The notes beneath the pieces were generated by a model. That model was not told the origin of the DNA and did not search any database. It saw nothing but the letters and a program-made list of their open reading frames with translations. Both the position numbers and the translations under genes were made by a program. A DNA stretch of 64,000 nt. Origin: Inonotus obliquus. Lineage: Eukaryota > Basidiomycota > Agaricomycetes > Hymenochaetales > Hymenochaetaceae. The stretch is taken from assembly GCA_032164295.1 (NCBI GenBank), contig JAJHTX010000006.1:496001-560000 (forward strand), given 5' to 3'. Below are positions 21,729 through 34,218 of the stretch, one piece after another. Positions within the stretch are counted from its first letter, which is position 1; each line of letters begins with the position of its first letter.

Positions 21729-24700
21729 CTAAGACTTGCCCATAGATAGCCGCTTCTTCAATTTGTCTCTCATCTTCTTGCCCTCTTGTACACTTGCCGC
21801 TGGGCTATCATCCCGGACACTCCCTTCTTCCCGTTCGCTTCCTTCGTCCTTGCTTTCGCGGCCCTTGAGCGGAGAACTTTGTCCAGACGGCGTTGATCCC
21901 TGGCGCCGCATGAGCGAAACTCTACGGGCGAAGCGCTGGATAGATGCCGTCCGCTTCCTCTTCGGATCCGTCGGGTCAGGTGTCCCACTACGCGGCGACC
22001 CTCGCACGCTGCTATCAAACGTTACCCCTCCAGGCGGCGACACTCCCAAGTCCGTCTGCGATCCAGGTTCGTCCGTCGCTGGGAACGACACAGCTTCACT
22101 GCTTGTTGGGAATGCCACACCTGATTCGCCGACCGGGAAAGCGACAGGGGCATCGGCGGATGTAGAAGGCTCGGACTTGTGGCTCACGGCATGCTCATTC
22201 GCAGCTGACTCCGGGACTACAACTGAGGATATTGCCTCGGGTATTTTATCCGTCGGTTCTTTTCCATCCGCGTAAGGTACTGCAGTAGATTCTTCAGACA
22301 CCGCAGCGGCCACGACCGTATCCTTCACAGCACCAGCGGCAGCATCTTGAGGCACAGCGGAACTCGGAGCCTCTGTCTCGGCGCCTTTACCGCTCTGCTC
22401 CACAGAGAACCCGCTAACTTCTTGTTTGATTTCATTCGTTGCAAATTCAGGATCCTCCGAACGGATTTGGTCGGCCCACATTGCGGCAAAGACGCCTCCC
22501 CTTTCGAGCAGCTCGCGATGGCTTCCTTGTTCAATAATTTGTCCATCTTTGAGAACCAGAATCCTACAATTGGAAAGACGGTTTGAGTATGATTGCGAAG
22601 CTCATGTAAAAATGCAGGGAAGCAGAGCGGAAGGGATTTACGTACACATCCGCCGAGGCAATGGTCTATGAAAAGATCGTGCGCGATAAGCTTTAGATAT
22701 AGACACGCGAAATAGGAAGCGCTGTGCACATACCGAGAGGCGATGAGCAATGGATAGGGACGATCGGCCTTGCACGAGGTTTTGAAATGCATTCTGAATA
22801 TCTTTCTCCGTTGACGTGTCCAATGCACTATCAGAGTCAAATATGAATACTCATCAGTCGCCGGACAGATCGCGCCCGTGGTAGGACATAACAGCACGGG
22901 GAGCAAGAACTCTAAACCTACCTCGTTGCCTCATCAAGCAGCAGGATTGGTGGATTCTTGAGAAGTGTCCGAGCGATAGCGACACGCTGCTTCTCGCCGC
23001 CGCTCAAGCGCACACCGCGCTCGCCAACCTTAGTATCATATTCATCCGGGAAGGTCAATATTCTATCGTGGATTTGGGCGGTCTTTGCAGCAGCTTCGAT
23101 CTCTTCACGAGACGATCCGAACTTGCCGTATCTTACGAGAGACGTGAACAAATGAAACTCTAAACTGCTTGCAGTTCGACTTACCCAATATTGTAGGCAA
23201 TGCTTGCGTTGAAGAGAACAGAATCTTGTGGCACGACACCAATTGCTTTACGGAGGGAGGCCTGCGTAACGTCACGAATGTCTTGGCCGTCAATAAGAAT
23301 TTTCCCATTCCCCTCCTTCAGATCGTAGAAGCGATAGAGGAGGCGAAGAATTGTCGATTTGCCAGATCCCGATTCGCCAACCAGGGCAACCGAGGAGCCT
23401 TTGGGAACCTTGAAGGACACTCCTTTGAGTGCAGTAGTTCGGCTGTCGTATGAGAACGACACATTGTCTATGATCCAATTCTTAAATTACTTCTGCTTCT
23501 CTTCACATCAATTCAATGCTCACCGAACTCGATTTCTCCATTGTCGACAATCAGGTCCGGAGCTCCCGGTCTATCATTAACATCTGTTGGCTCGTCAAGG
23601 AGCTTCATTAGACGCTCCGTATCTACCAGACTCGTGTTGATCTGTCTGTAGATGAAACCCAGCTGATTCAAGGGTCCGTACACCTAAGAAGGATTAATAG
23701 TTAATATTGAGCCAGAATCTTGGCGAAATAAGCTCAGAATGCTACTCACTTGAGCCAAGAACGTGATAAAGACCACGAAGTCACTAGCTGAAGATAGATG
23801 ATTGGTCACACGTAAAGCAACGATCATTCCTCCGACAAGGAATCCGATGGTCTGTGAGAAAGCAACCGTGGAAAGGGGGTTCGTGAGCACTCTCGGTCGT
23901 AATCAATTAAAGTTTTCGTGCATACCATTAACAAGTTCTGAGTTAGATTCAGAAGATTAAGGGACACTGGAAAGGAGGGTTTGAATCGGCACGAAAGCAT
24001 AGGCATCCCCGATATTACGTACTGATAACGCGGTATTCCAGTGACTGATAATCCTTGATCGCATTAGCATACCGTTCATTCTCGAAGCCTTCGCCGCCAA
24101 AGTACTTGACAGTTTCGTAATTCAAGAGGCAGTCGGTGTGTATTCCTCGCGTGATCTTGATACAGCATAAGATATAAGACCAAGAGACTGATCTTAAAAG
24201 CACGCACAATGTCCTTGTCATTCATCTGTCTCCTCAAGCGAGTACGCCAGGTAGTGAGAGTGACGCTAACACCAACTGGTTCGCGTAGTCAGAAAAGGAT
24301 AAATCTTGGAACTAGATCGCAGGACATACCATAGCTAAACATGACGAAGGCGACAACCACGGCGAGCGTCCAGTCAAACTTCCAAACGAAAATGGCAAGG
24401 GCGAATAACATATCGATGAAAGTTGGCAGGATGTTGAATAACAGAAGTTCAAACACGCGGTTGATAGCGGAGCCTCTGTCAAGAATACGCAGGACTTCAC
24501 CAGTCTTGCGACGAAGGTGCCAGGAAAGAGAGAGAGACAGGAGATGATTGAAGCTCATTTGTGACATCTCTGCAATCCTGTAGTTAATACCTGAAAAAAT
24601 GGTGGATAAGCATGCTTCTTGGCTCACCTCGATCCGAGTACTGCATGACGGGTGCCCAAAAAGTCTGAAACACGTACCGTCAGTATGGTATTGTTATGAT

Positions 24701-26160
24701 TCATGACCACTTACATCACGCAGGGCATTTAACCCTCCAGGCCCTTGTAGGAATCGAAGAACGATAAAACCGACAAGATACGGCCAGAACGATTCCTGTG
24801 TTGGCTCAGACCTGTACTGCTTTTCGAGGATTTCAAGTAGGCGACCTAGGGTCAGCGGGACTGCGATATTAACCAGGCGACCAACGAGAAGCACGAGCAC
24901 ACATAGAAACTGATGGATGACGTCGTCACGAGGTCAGCATTTTATTATTCATTAATAGACTGCATTTTCGGGACTCACGGCAAGAAATTGCAACCACACA
25001 TTATTCTTGGGCCAGAGGTACGGCGTCAGCTTTTTAAGTCGACGATAGACATCTCCCCACGTAAGGTCTTCTGGTCTCATCGCGTTGGACTCTACCTTGA
25101 GTTTGGACGATGGACCCTTCACGGTCTATTTGAGGTCACACGACTCAGTATCTGACCATGACTTTCCCCAGAATATACTCACCTGAAGAACATCCTGAGT
25201 TACGCTTGGCGCAGGTGTATGCGATCTCGTAGGCGTCGTCGGTGCAAGTGAACGCGACGACCTGAAGGTACCGTATGCCGATTGAGTATCGGTGGCTCTC
25301 AATCCCTGATTGAGTAAAGCACCCTCTTCTGCCGCTGGTGCGAGCAAACTCGTGTTTTCCTCCACCACAGCAGCTGTGCTCCCATTCGTTTGACGGATGT
25401 CGGATGCTGGAACATAGCTCACACGTGGGAAAGCCAAAATCGCGTACAACGGAACAAGGACGAGAAGACGGAGGGCAGGGAAAAGGACATGGATCAGAGT
25501 CACGAAATTTGTTCTGGGAGGAGCTTCTGGAATTCCAATTGGAGCTGTATCAAGAAACCATCTGGGTTAGCAGATTACTACGTAAGAAAGACGGATAACA
25601 CACGTCGGGTGCGGAAGTCCACGGTCAACGCGAGCAGTACAACCTCAGCGATAGTCCCAACAAGAGCCAGTAGGGTCCATGCCTTCGGCCTCTTCAAGGT
25701 CCAAACGGTGGCACCTTGGGTCTCCTTCCATACACCAAGGATGGCGAGAAGTCCAGAGGCTAGTAAACCACCCACGGCTTCAGCTTCCAAACCAGTCCAT
25801 TGCGCGATCCATGGTCCATGCGATGGAGTTCCTTGCCATATTTTGCTCAGTACAGAATGAAGTATGAGTGCAAATCCATCTAGGAAATATGTCAATGCGA
25901 TAAGAGAAACCTAGAACAGTGAAACAAGCTTCAGCGATGATAACGGAGTGCTGCGAAAAAGGCGAGCTCACAAGCGATATGATAAGTGAACGGCGCGGGG
26001 TAGTAACAGAGACAACAACAGAAACAATGGGAGAAGAAGAAGATACAAGAGTAGATGCAGGCTTAACGGCGAGCAAAGACAGAGCTGTGGCGAGTAACAA
26101 CACGACATAGGAAAGGCGAACAGCGAATAGTGCCACCAGAAGAGCGCCTTGAGCGGCCAT
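21729..26160 (-). CDS. HMT1/ABCB6-like half-size ABC transporter
   Basis: A half ABC transporter resembling fission yeast Hmt1 and ABCB6, which act in vacuolar heavy-metal (phytochelatin) or porphyrin transport. Seventeen exons sum to 1147 aa. The start is the ATG at 26160 ([19 protein letters not shown]). Order: an N-terminal multi-helix TMD0 (~270 aa) with an acidic/Ser linker, a six-helix ABC membrane domain containing [20 protein letters not shown], then the nucleotide-binding domain. That domain has Walker [11 protein letters not shown]-loop VVPQDSVLF, signature [12 protein letters not shown], Walker [10 protein letters not shown]-loop SALDTSTE and H-loop IAHRLS. One exon is only 20 nt (22665-22646), splitting IASADV. 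After the NBD come ~220 disordered Ala/Glu/Val/Ser-rich residues ending KKRLSMGKS, longer than usual. The exact substrate cannot be told. Confidence 0.88.
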
Positions 26161-26407
26161 TTTTGTCAACGACGACGTCGACGGTGGCAATGAGAAATCT
26201 CAATGCGAGATGTGAACCTGGTTGAACAGGGAGTACGTTGAAGGTCGTGAGCAGGATGCAAAGCGCGTGTTGTGAGGGTCTTATAATCGGAGTTCACCCA
26301 ATTTTACGCGACTATTTTTTCATCATTTTTCATCCTACTCCTTCCATCATTACTCGCTACGCTACTTACGTCCAACATGGACTACGAATCGCTAGATAAG
26401 GGCGTGT
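26161..26407. promoter_or_regulatory. Probable promoter of the ABC transporter
   Basis: These 247 bases sit between the stop of the small unknown gene and the ABC transporter start, both on the minus strand. Promoter content is inferred from position only. Confidence 0.4.
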
Positions 26408-26752
26408 TTATCTACCACCATCCTCTTGTGTTTCTAAACCGATGAGAATCTCCTCCAACTCGGTACGGACTTTGTCGACTCTCGCGCCCTGACTATCTAC
26501 GTCTCCGCGATGGAGTAGTCTAATGGCGGCCCTCCCTTCACGGACATACTCATATGACTTGTCCGCCAGTCGATCGCGCTCAGAGACTGAGATATCCGCG
26601 GATGTTTGGATAGGAGGTGCATTCTGAGAGTGATCGGAAGGAACTGGCAAGAATGCAGCCAAATCAACATCCGCCGCCCGAAGGACAGCAAGATCGTGCA
26701 GAGTATCGCTGAGCGGGAGTGGATTTGACTCTAGTATTGCTTTGGCTGGCAT
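26408..26752 (-). CDS. Small hypothetical protein, 5' end uncertain
   Basis: An open frame of 114 codons from the ATG at 26752 (MPAKAILESNPLPLSD) to TAA at 26408. It contains a probable helical segment (ERDRLADKSYEYVREGRAA) and ends ELEEILIGLETQEDGG. I do not recognise the family. The frame is open upstream to a possible acceptor near 26790 (AG before GTATCT), and an exon starting MEDYFKAVFRIHV near 26885 could precede it. A 13-nt gap between the simplest donor and acceptor is too short for an intron, so the upstream structure is unresolved. The composition and isolated open frame suggest a real small gene. Confidence 0.5.
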   Translation of the reverse strand: MPAKAILESNPLPLSDTLHDLAVLRAADVDLAAFLPVPSDHSQNAPPIQTSADISVSERDRLADKSYEYVREGRAAIRLLHRGDVDSQGARVDKVRTELEEILIGLETQEDGGR

Positions 26753-27150
26753 ATCTACAGGTATTTTGTTCAATGCGAATGGTTTAGATACCTGAAGTAC
26801 TCACTGTGAACGTGTAGACAACGTGTTGGTGACGGACCAAGCAAAACACGTGGATACGGAACACTGCCTTGAAATAATCTTCCATTTTCCCTTTATTCTT
26901 CCTATGTCTTTGCAGGAGGTAGATGTGACTATGCCTTTTGTAGCATCGGTCTTCGTATTTTCTGAACCGTGCTCGGAACGCTACCGAGCTCGTACTGGTT
27001 CGGAGTGCTGCCGACTGGATCACGCAATGACCACACAGCCTGGTGTAATTTGAAAACTGGACTGTGCCAGTGACTACATTTTCTAGGAGTCTAGGACAGA
27101 GACTCTACCCTCCTTTCATGAATAAATACTGGTTTCTGCATGTATCTAAA

Positions 27151-27165
27151 TTTAAGGGCAATTGA
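27151..27165. repeat. LINE target-site duplication, 3' side
   Basis: TTTAAGGGCAATTGA here is identical to 41087-41101, almost 14 kb away. It directly borders the LINE 3' tail on the minus strand. Confidence 0.92.
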
Positions 27166-27340
27166 CAAACGAATTTATTCGTAATATAATAATAATGGCT
27201 TGTCGCCTACATATCCCCAACGTACTGAGACTGGGTTGCACCGAACACAAGTAAACTTGAACCGAAGTTGTATCTATAAAGTCGCTCGCGGACGATGTAG
27301 GAAAACGTCACTCAAGAGAGCGCGTACAAAAACCTACTGT
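27166..27340 (-). other. LINE 3' UTR
   Basis: This stretch runs from the ORF2 stop (TGA at 27343-27341) to the target-site duplication. The minus strand ends with ATT repeats followed by ATTACGAATAAATTCGTTTG. No poly(A) tract is present. Confidence 0.65.
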
Positions 27341-30027
27341 TCACGGCGGTTTGAAAACATCCACCAAAAGGTGAATGGAAGGGAAGAGGTTGTTAAACCG
27401 GTGAAACCAGTCTAAGTTCCAGGCGTCCGGGAAGGCCCTGCGGCAAATCGGACATTCCAACAGGCGATGTCGTATCGTTTCCAGTTCCCCGCACATCCTG
27501 CATGCTAGGTCTATCGAGGGGTTTATTCTCCCCATGACTTCTCCTACCGCGGCGACCCCTGCTAGTAATCGTAAGGCGGTAGTCTCACCGATCCTGTTTA
27601 GATTAGAGTGAGTGATGTGGACCGGCGTTGGTTTGGCTTGGCTGAGTAGGAAACGTTAAGAAGGAGTTTCCATCGTGTGATGTGCTGCGGTGTTCGTCTG
27701 TTGCAGTATAGCTTTCCACGCTTCAGGGATAGCTGCGCGTGCAGACTCCCTGACGCCTTCGACCGTCGCTGCCGGGAAGAGAGAGAACTCGTCGTCTTCC
27801 AGAGGTGGTTTTCTCGGGAAGCACCTGGTGGGTAAACATAGAAAATAAAAGAAAATGTTCGTCTGAGCAAGCGCCCCTACGATTTGTTCGATCAAAGCGG
27901 TATGAAGGCGCGATGGTGAAATCAAGGCTGATCGAAGCTCTAAAGGGAAATAAATGGGGACTCTGGTGGGAACTACATATTCTACGAAGGGGTGAACCAA
28001 ATGATTATAGATAAACTTTGAAATCGAAACTAAAGCTAAAGAAAACACGTTGGTGTCTGCCGTGGCCGCGTAGGCTACCTGTTTTTCCAGGGCCGCCGAC
28101 CCGTTGTCCGTCCAAACTTCCACCCTCCGCGGTATCTCACTCGTGTACAGCCATACGCATGGGGTGCGACTATTCGTGCTGCGCTCTAGGACACGCGCCG
28201 TCATTCGGTGCCACACCGTCGTGTACTCCGGTCTTGGGAAAGGTGAGCATGGGACTATAGGTCGCCTTGAGATGCCGCGCATGTATTCCTCTCTGATCGC
28301 GGGCGATCCCATTCTATTCGCATCAATCATCGCGTTTTGCGTTTCTGTAATGTAAGAAAACGAAAGCGCCAGGGGTGGGATCCCTGCCAGTACTTCCATA
28401 ACTTCTAACTTTGTGTAGGGTAGCCAGCCACCTATGTCCTTCATCGCGCGTAGGTGTATTCCATTGAATTGTGTTATCAGCTCCGGTTGGGAGACCATCC
28501 ATATAGGCGCTCCCCATGACATGACCGGTAGAAGGATATTCTGATAGTAGCGCCTAAGCGCTTTAAGTCGAAGACCTCGTGACGCGCCCGACATCCATCG
28601 TAGAGTGTTCCATGTGTGTCTAGCCGCGTTTACGCGTCCCATAACGTGCGGCGAGAAACTCCTGTCGTGCCGCATCTCTATTCCCAACCATTTAATTGTA
28701 GGTTGGGACCATTCCACCTGAACTCCGTCCACACTCATTGGTACACCGACGATGCCAAAAGCACCCGCGCTTCCCCCCCTATACATCCTTCTACCGGTTT
28801 GGGTAGTTCCCTTAATTGACGACTTGTCGATGTGTAGACCAATGTCTTTGAATACATTGTTGACCTCGTTGATTCCCTCTTGAGTGGAACAGCGAAGTTC
28901 GTAAGCGCTTCGTCCTTCAGTGAGTAGAAGGCCATCGTCCATGTAAAACCATAGGTTCCTGTTGTTAGCTCGTTGTAGTGCAACGTTGGCCGCTATGTTT
29001 GCGAGCACCGGGGACATGGGGGAACCTTGGGGCACTCCAATGTATGGCTTTGTATACCATTGCGATCTTTGTCCGTTAAAAGAGAAAGCGATGGTACGTT
29101 CGCGCATGAAGGCCATGACCGTCCTTGTAATGGATTGCGGGACTCCTAGAGCGTCCATACCCTGTTGGAGGAACTCCGGCTTGACTGCATCGAAGAAACC
29201 TTGGATATCGAATCCAACCATCGTGTACATTGCTTCTCTGTCGCGAATGTTTGAGAGGAGGGAGTGCCAGGCCGTCATAACTGACAAGCCTCTTCTGCCG
29301 CTGTATTGTCTTCGGTCGAACCTCTGGTGGTGATGCAGAAGGGACTGGATACGCGCTGTCAACATACGTTCGAGCAGTTTTGCTAGCACTTCTTCCACGC
29401 ATATTGGGCGGTAAGCTCTTGGTGTATCTGACGGATAGGGCTTGGGCTTCTTGACCATTGCTACGACGGAGCGCTTGAATTCTGCAGGGTAAATTTCCCA
29501 CCGGGTGATGGCATTGAAAAGCCGAGTAAACGCTCCTACATGAGCAATCACCAGGGGCCGTATTGCATGATACGTCATCCCTGACGGTCCCGGTGCGCTG
29601 TTGGGTGGGATTCCCTTCAGGCTGATCAGGACCTCGCTTTCCGTGAACGGTCTCCAGGTGTTGCGGGACTGCAGGGCCACGTCCCGAGCGCCTTGTTGTC
29701 CCTGTTCTGGGAAGTAGTGTTGCTTGAACACTTCCGCAATCTTGACGTGTCTAACTGCCCGAAAGGGAACTGTCAGCGTAGGGATCATTACTTGTCGGCG
29801 GGGAAGGCCATGTTTATGGAACTTCCACGGGATACTGTTACCGACTTCATCGAAGCGTGTCTTGTACCACTGCATCCTCTTATTGCGGATCCAGTACAGG
29901 AGGTCTGGCACCGCCTCTTCCACCCGCCGATCGCACTCCTCGTCCCACCACCGCTCCTTCCTTTGAGCCGTCGTGTTGTATGCCAGGGCGTTTGTTGCTA
30001 ACCCTGCGCAGGCCCACAGACGGGATA
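27341..30027 (-). pseudogene. LINE ORF2, reverse transcriptase part (3' part)
   Basis: A long frame continues ORF2 from the CTG-element B junction (30027, TSD ATA) to the stop at 27341. It opens with RLWACAGLATNALAYN and the KERWWDEECD block typical of LINE ORF2 linkers. RT blocks follow: SAPGPSGMTYHAIRP, AYRPICVEEVLAKLLERML, GFDIQGFFDAV (first catalytic Asp), GVPQGSPMSPVLAN and FYMDDGLLL with the Asp pair. Downstream is VEVWTDNGSAA, reminiscent of an RNase H start but not followed by a full domain. Near the end ACRMCGELETIRHRLLECPIC gives the LINE C-terminal zinc motif. One in-frame TAA at 27658-27656 separates that zinc segment from the rest. Confidence 0.88.
30025..30027. repeat. 3-bp TSD (ATA) beside CTG-element B
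   Basis: ATA borders the CTGAAAG end of copy B. Its partner, read as TAT on the plus strand, is at 35552-35554 beside copy C, not at the other end of B. The pair becomes adjacent only if the interval between B and C is re-inverted. Confidence 0.8.
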
Positions 30028-30086
30028 CTGAAAGGATTGTGCTGAAATTTTGATTCGATTAGGAACGTCGATCGAAACTACCCCGG

Positions 30087-30863
30087 ATGGGACCGGTTAA
30101 TTTCACTAGCCGGAGACGATCAGGATCGACAGCGAGAAGCGGAGAACACGCACGGCTAATACAATCTGAAGCCGACAATCAAGAAGCATCGGCTAGCAAC
30201 GCTAATCCCGACGATCACACTAAACCTTCGCAAACGATGCAGCAAGTACAGCAACCCCCAACGGCTTGCTATAAATGCAGAAGAGTGCGACAGATCATCG
30301 AAGACCTACACAAGATAATACTACGGGAGGCAACGGGCATATTAACGTATCATGTGTCCAGCGAACGAGCAACAGCTTATCGAGAATACCACAATCCCCC
30401 AGAGGTCGTTCGAAATCGCACGAGGTCAACAATAGCAATGGATACGGCAATAGGCATGCAACCAAAGACGCACTGGACAATAGTAGGAATCCACGACATA
30501 TTAGCACTCGAGTGCCCAAGCACATTCGTGGAGATCAGTGCAGACTATGTTACGAACCGCCGATCACCGATAACAGCGGCATGGGTTGCAAACACACTCA
30601 GGGAACTATGGGCATACTGCAAAGCTATTCGACTACAAGGAGACCTATACCTAGGCTGGAGAATACCTTCGAATGATACTCGACGAAGTGTACGGCTACT
30701 CATCGCCATAGGCACCTACGTTAAACCACCTTGGTTTTCCCACGATGATATCTGATGTCGAATCACACTTGACGGCCCCGAACGAGAGTCCCGAGGCGAC
30801 AAGCAAATCACAGCCTTCATAGCCCCAGATGCTATACAACGGAACCCCGACGGAATTCCTTAA
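30087..30863 (+). pseudogene. CTG-element protein 1, copy B, one premature stop
   Basis: The 258-codon frame of copies A and C is here interrupted after 222 codons by TGA at 30753-30755, where the other copies have CGA. Downstream codons stay in frame and similar. A single C-to-T change explains the break. Confidence 0.75.
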
Positions 30864-31122
30864 ATGCACGAGCAACTGCGGACGAGCGAACTTTAACTAC
30901 AGCGCAGCCATGCAAAACCAATGGCATACGAACACGCATTCAATGACTCACTCACTGACTCACTCTATGCACAGAGCACAGCACAAGGCCGACCCCGAGC
31001 ATAGGTTTCAATTCAGTTCAAGTCAAGATGAGTCAACGCCGAGTCATCGCCTTGCACAGGGCGCAGTCGATGAGTCAATCCGCAGCAGAACAATAGGAAT
31101 ACCGCACGAGTTTGGAAGCTAG
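30829..31122 (+). CDS. CTG-element protein 2 (97 aa), copy B
   Basis: The same His/Thr/Ser-rich 97-codon frame as in copy A, open throughout, starting MLYNGTPTEFLK and ending HEFGS. Differences from the other copies are scattered substitutions only. Confidence 0.5.
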   Translation: MLYNGTPTEFLKCTSNCGRANFNYSAAMQNQWHTNTHSMTHSLTHSMHRAQHKADPEHRFQFSSSQDESTPSHRLAQGAVDESIRSRTIGIPHEFGS

Positions 31123-31598
31123 AATAACGAATCAGATCGAGAGTAGGAACTACGGAGCGTAGGAAGTGGTCCGTCCACAACATGAGGAAAAGGTATAAAT
31201 AGTTGTAGACTTAGACCGTAGCTCCCTATCTTTCTTTCGATCGTCTTGTACATCGAGTCCTCTTAGGCATCTAGCTTCTAATCTGAAGACCACCTAATCT
31301 GCTTAACCTCTCTTACTCTACGGCGTGGAACGATTGATTAGTCGTCCACCGACTAGGGAAGCTTACGAACGGCAGTGGACACTGTCCTACTAGTCTGTCA
31401 ACGAGGTTGAGGCCCGACTTGATTAGCTAAACGAAAACGTCTGAGGCAACGCTTAGTATACTTGGGAATCTGCCCTGCTTGTGAAAACCGAGTAGGCTCC
31501 GGAAACTCTTAGAAAAGCATCGCCGAACCCGTAACACTGAGGAGACCGTCCTATTGTGGTTACTGTATAGTCCCTTTAGGGCGAGCGTTTTCTAACAG

Positions 31599-33386
31599 GA
31601 GCTCCACACCCCGGAATTAGTTGCTGAATCAGTCGGATCCCAACTGGGCTCGGAAGCACACAACTTCGAACAGATGGGCCACACACTAGGCAAAGTCACA
31701 GCGATGCTTTTCTCAGCTATTTCCCAGTCACGTGAAGATGGCCCTTTCGCGACGGGCGACAGCATGGACCGTTTCATGTGGGGTTTCTCAGGGGGATACA
31801 TGAAGGAGTCTCTCTACCCAGGAGGTTTCGAGGATGGTCTACGCCTCCTGGCCAGCAATTGTGCGATCACACCGGCCGTATACCCGACGTACGGAAAGGA
31901 TGTGGACCCGCAGCTTTACGCGATTCTGGACCGCCTTAAGGTGATGAGTGAGGAACAGGTGTTGGCCGGCCGCCAGGCACGAGAGGCGGCGGATGAGACC
32001 AGGAAGCAACTGGCCGTCTTAGGGGAAAGGATGAAGAAGGTAGAACAGGGACGTTTGCCGGTTCCCGTCCACCAGGCGGCCACAGGGGGTCAAGGACTCT
32101 AGGCATCTAGGTGGGCACAACCTCCCGCTGTGCAGGGTGCTGCCCCGGGTGGAGGACAGCATAAAGCACCCCAGGCCGTAGGCCCTAGCCGACGTGCAGG
32201 TGTGCAGGTAGTGGCCCCTGTCGCGCAATCGGCGCATAACACTACCCCCAAAGGTGCAAGGCAGGACACAGGCCCAGGCAAGGCCCCTGCCCATGAAGTC
32301 ATTGACGTCGACGCGTTAAACTCGTCTAACGAACGCAGCGGCATACCGGAGCAATACATCCGCTACGTCCCAGCGGCGGAGCCACAAGCTTTCGTTCAGG
32401 TTACGCGTCGTAATGCAGGTTCACACACGTACGCGCAGGTGGCTGGAAACCAACCCAGGGCCCCTAAACCTATTCAGAAGAAGCGGCCGATGGTTAATGA
32501 AATCCGCACGAAGAAGGCAAAAGTAGCAACCACTCTGCCTTTTACCATACAACCCCGCCCTAACCTATCGCGTGAGGAGATGTACGTCCTCGCTCGAGCG
32601 GCACGTCCTGTTCCCCCAAAGGGCGGATTGTTTGTCATCTGCAAGGCTTACTGGGCCCTTCGTGGAGATTTCCTGGTAGACATCGATGCGCGTGCAGACG
32701 CAGCGGAAATGGGCAATGCGTGGGCGGCTAACATTCAGGAGAAACTCCGCGTGACATTCGATGCAATGACTTCGGTAGAATTCACCCCGAGGGCGGAATC
32801 TTTCCAGTTTATCGTACCTGGCTTCCCCATTCTTAACCCGGTCACAAAGAAAATGCACACCCCCGAGGAAGTCGCCATCGAACTACGCCTGGCTAATGCT
32901 GTCTTCTTGGAATTCCCTTTCACGGAGGCCCCACGCTTCATGGGCAAACCAGATTTCTTACAAGGGATGCTCAACAAAAACCGCGCCGCTACATGCTCGA
33001 TCATGGTGTCAGTGTCTCACCCCCTTAAGTCGAAGGAGGCAATATTTTACAAAACCGGCACCGTAAAGAAAGCAATCCGCTTCTACGGGCACTACCAGTA
33101 CGCTGTCGAGCAGAGAGCTCGCTCAGGGCCGATTCAGTGCCGAAAGTGCTACCGCTACAGACACAGCGACCAGGACTGCGTCGAGAACTTCCGATGCGCC
33201 AGATGCGCCGAACCGCACCAGACGGAAATGTGCAAGAAGAAATGTGACACGTGCACCTCGGCTAACGAATGTACGCACGTGATTCGTTGCGTCAACTGTA
33301 AAGGGCCGCACCGGGCCAACACATCCAACTGTCCCCAACGTCCGCGGTTTGAGAACCCGCGCTCGTCGTCCCCTCCTGCATACTAA
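31599..33386 (+). pseudogene. LINE ORF1 (gag-like), main part, inverted block
   Basis: The reading frame resumes directly at the GAG duplication beside copy B (LHTPELVAESVGSQLGSE) and runs to TAA at 33384-33386. It has a coiled or helical segment (QAREAADETRKQLAVLGERM), a low-complexity linker, a central domain and three CCHC-type zinc knuckles. These begin CRKCYRYRHSDQDC and continue RCARCAEPHQTEMC and RCVNCKGPHRANTSNC. One in-frame TAG at 32100-32102 interrupts it. Its N-terminus is found on the minus strand at 41068-40768 and 39037-38849. Confidence 0.87.
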
Positions 33387-34218
33387 ATGCGGGGCCAAAT
33401 ACGAATAGTATCTTATAACGCTGGTCGTTCCACTTTGGTGCTATATATGGCTCAAAACCGGTTGCAAAAAAACTATTTATCGGCATGGGATCTCGACGTC
33501 TGGTGTATCCAGGAGATACCTCACCACCCGGTCGGGACAGCTCACACGAGAGAACAACAGGAAATGCGGGAACTGGGTGCCCCCCTTTTCAGTGGACACC
33601 GTATGGTTTTAGCTCAAGGCGCTGCGCCATGGGTCGGAATAGCCATCCCCAACGGCATTAATTTTTCGATCATCAATGACGTCCCGGCACAGACAATGGT
33701 ACATGTCGAACTCCATTTGAGTAGAGGCAACATCCATTTTTTCTCCGTATACTGTCCTCACACTTCCCACAACGAGGAATGGCCGAAAATCCGTGATAGA
33801 TTCAACGCGGGCTTCCCGGATACTTCGATAATCGGCGGCGACTTTAACGCCGCCGGCCCGTGGTCCTCCGGCAACATCTTCCATAGAAGCGAAGGGGGAC
33901 AGGAACGCACTGAATTTTTCAGTGATTGGATGGAAGATCATCCAGAAATTACGTACGCAGATGATCCAGACAAAGCAACGTGCTATGGCGCTAATCAGTC
34001 TCGGGGTACTCACCCGGATGCAATGCTCTACACTCCCCTCACAGTTCCGGACTTAAGACAGTCCTGGCGAGCTCACCATCATATAAGAACGATACGTCAC
34101 CATCACATTATGACAGCGTCGTTGACAAACTGGACCAACCCAGCCAGCTTAGAACGAATGGGTATTCCCAATGATAAAGCCAATGCGTGGGCAGCTGAGC
34201 TCGAATACGTGGTCCCGG
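33387..34218 (+). pseudogene. LINE ORF2, endonuclease part (5' part), inverted block
   Basis: The ATG follows the ORF1 stop with no gap (TAAATG), suggesting termination-reinitiation. The protein is an exonuclease/endonuclease/phosphatase (APE) domain: RIVSYNAGRS, CIQEIPHH, FFSVYCPHT, SIIGGDFNAAGP, TCYGANQSRGTHPDAML and IRTIRHHHIMT. These hold the expected Asn, Glu, Asp/Asn and His catalytic positions. The frame is broken at 34215-34218 by element E3 and continues at 35501, still in frame when E3 and one CCGG are removed. Confidence 0.87.

Larger units (their letters stand above)
30028..31598 (+). mobile_element. CTG-element copy B (1571 bp)
   Basis: The same element as copy A in opposite orientation, from CTGAAAGG to CTAACAG. 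Flanking trinucleotides are ATA on the left and GAG on the right, which do not match each other but match the flanks of copy C in exchange. It separates the LINE reverse-transcriptase block from the LINE ORF1 block and marks one breakpoint of the inversion. Confidence 0.88.

Noticed and set aside
21736..22275. 179-codon plus-strand frame
   Set aside because: It is antisense to the C-terminal exon of the ABC transporter, whose frame is continuous with a clear nucleotide-binding domain. Codon shadow of a low-complexity tail.
26784..27023. 79-codon minus-strand frame as a separate gene
   Set aside because: It begins at a non-ATG codon and has no domain. At most part of it (MEDYFKAV...) is an upstream exon of the small hypothetical gene, but the splice needed is not convincing.
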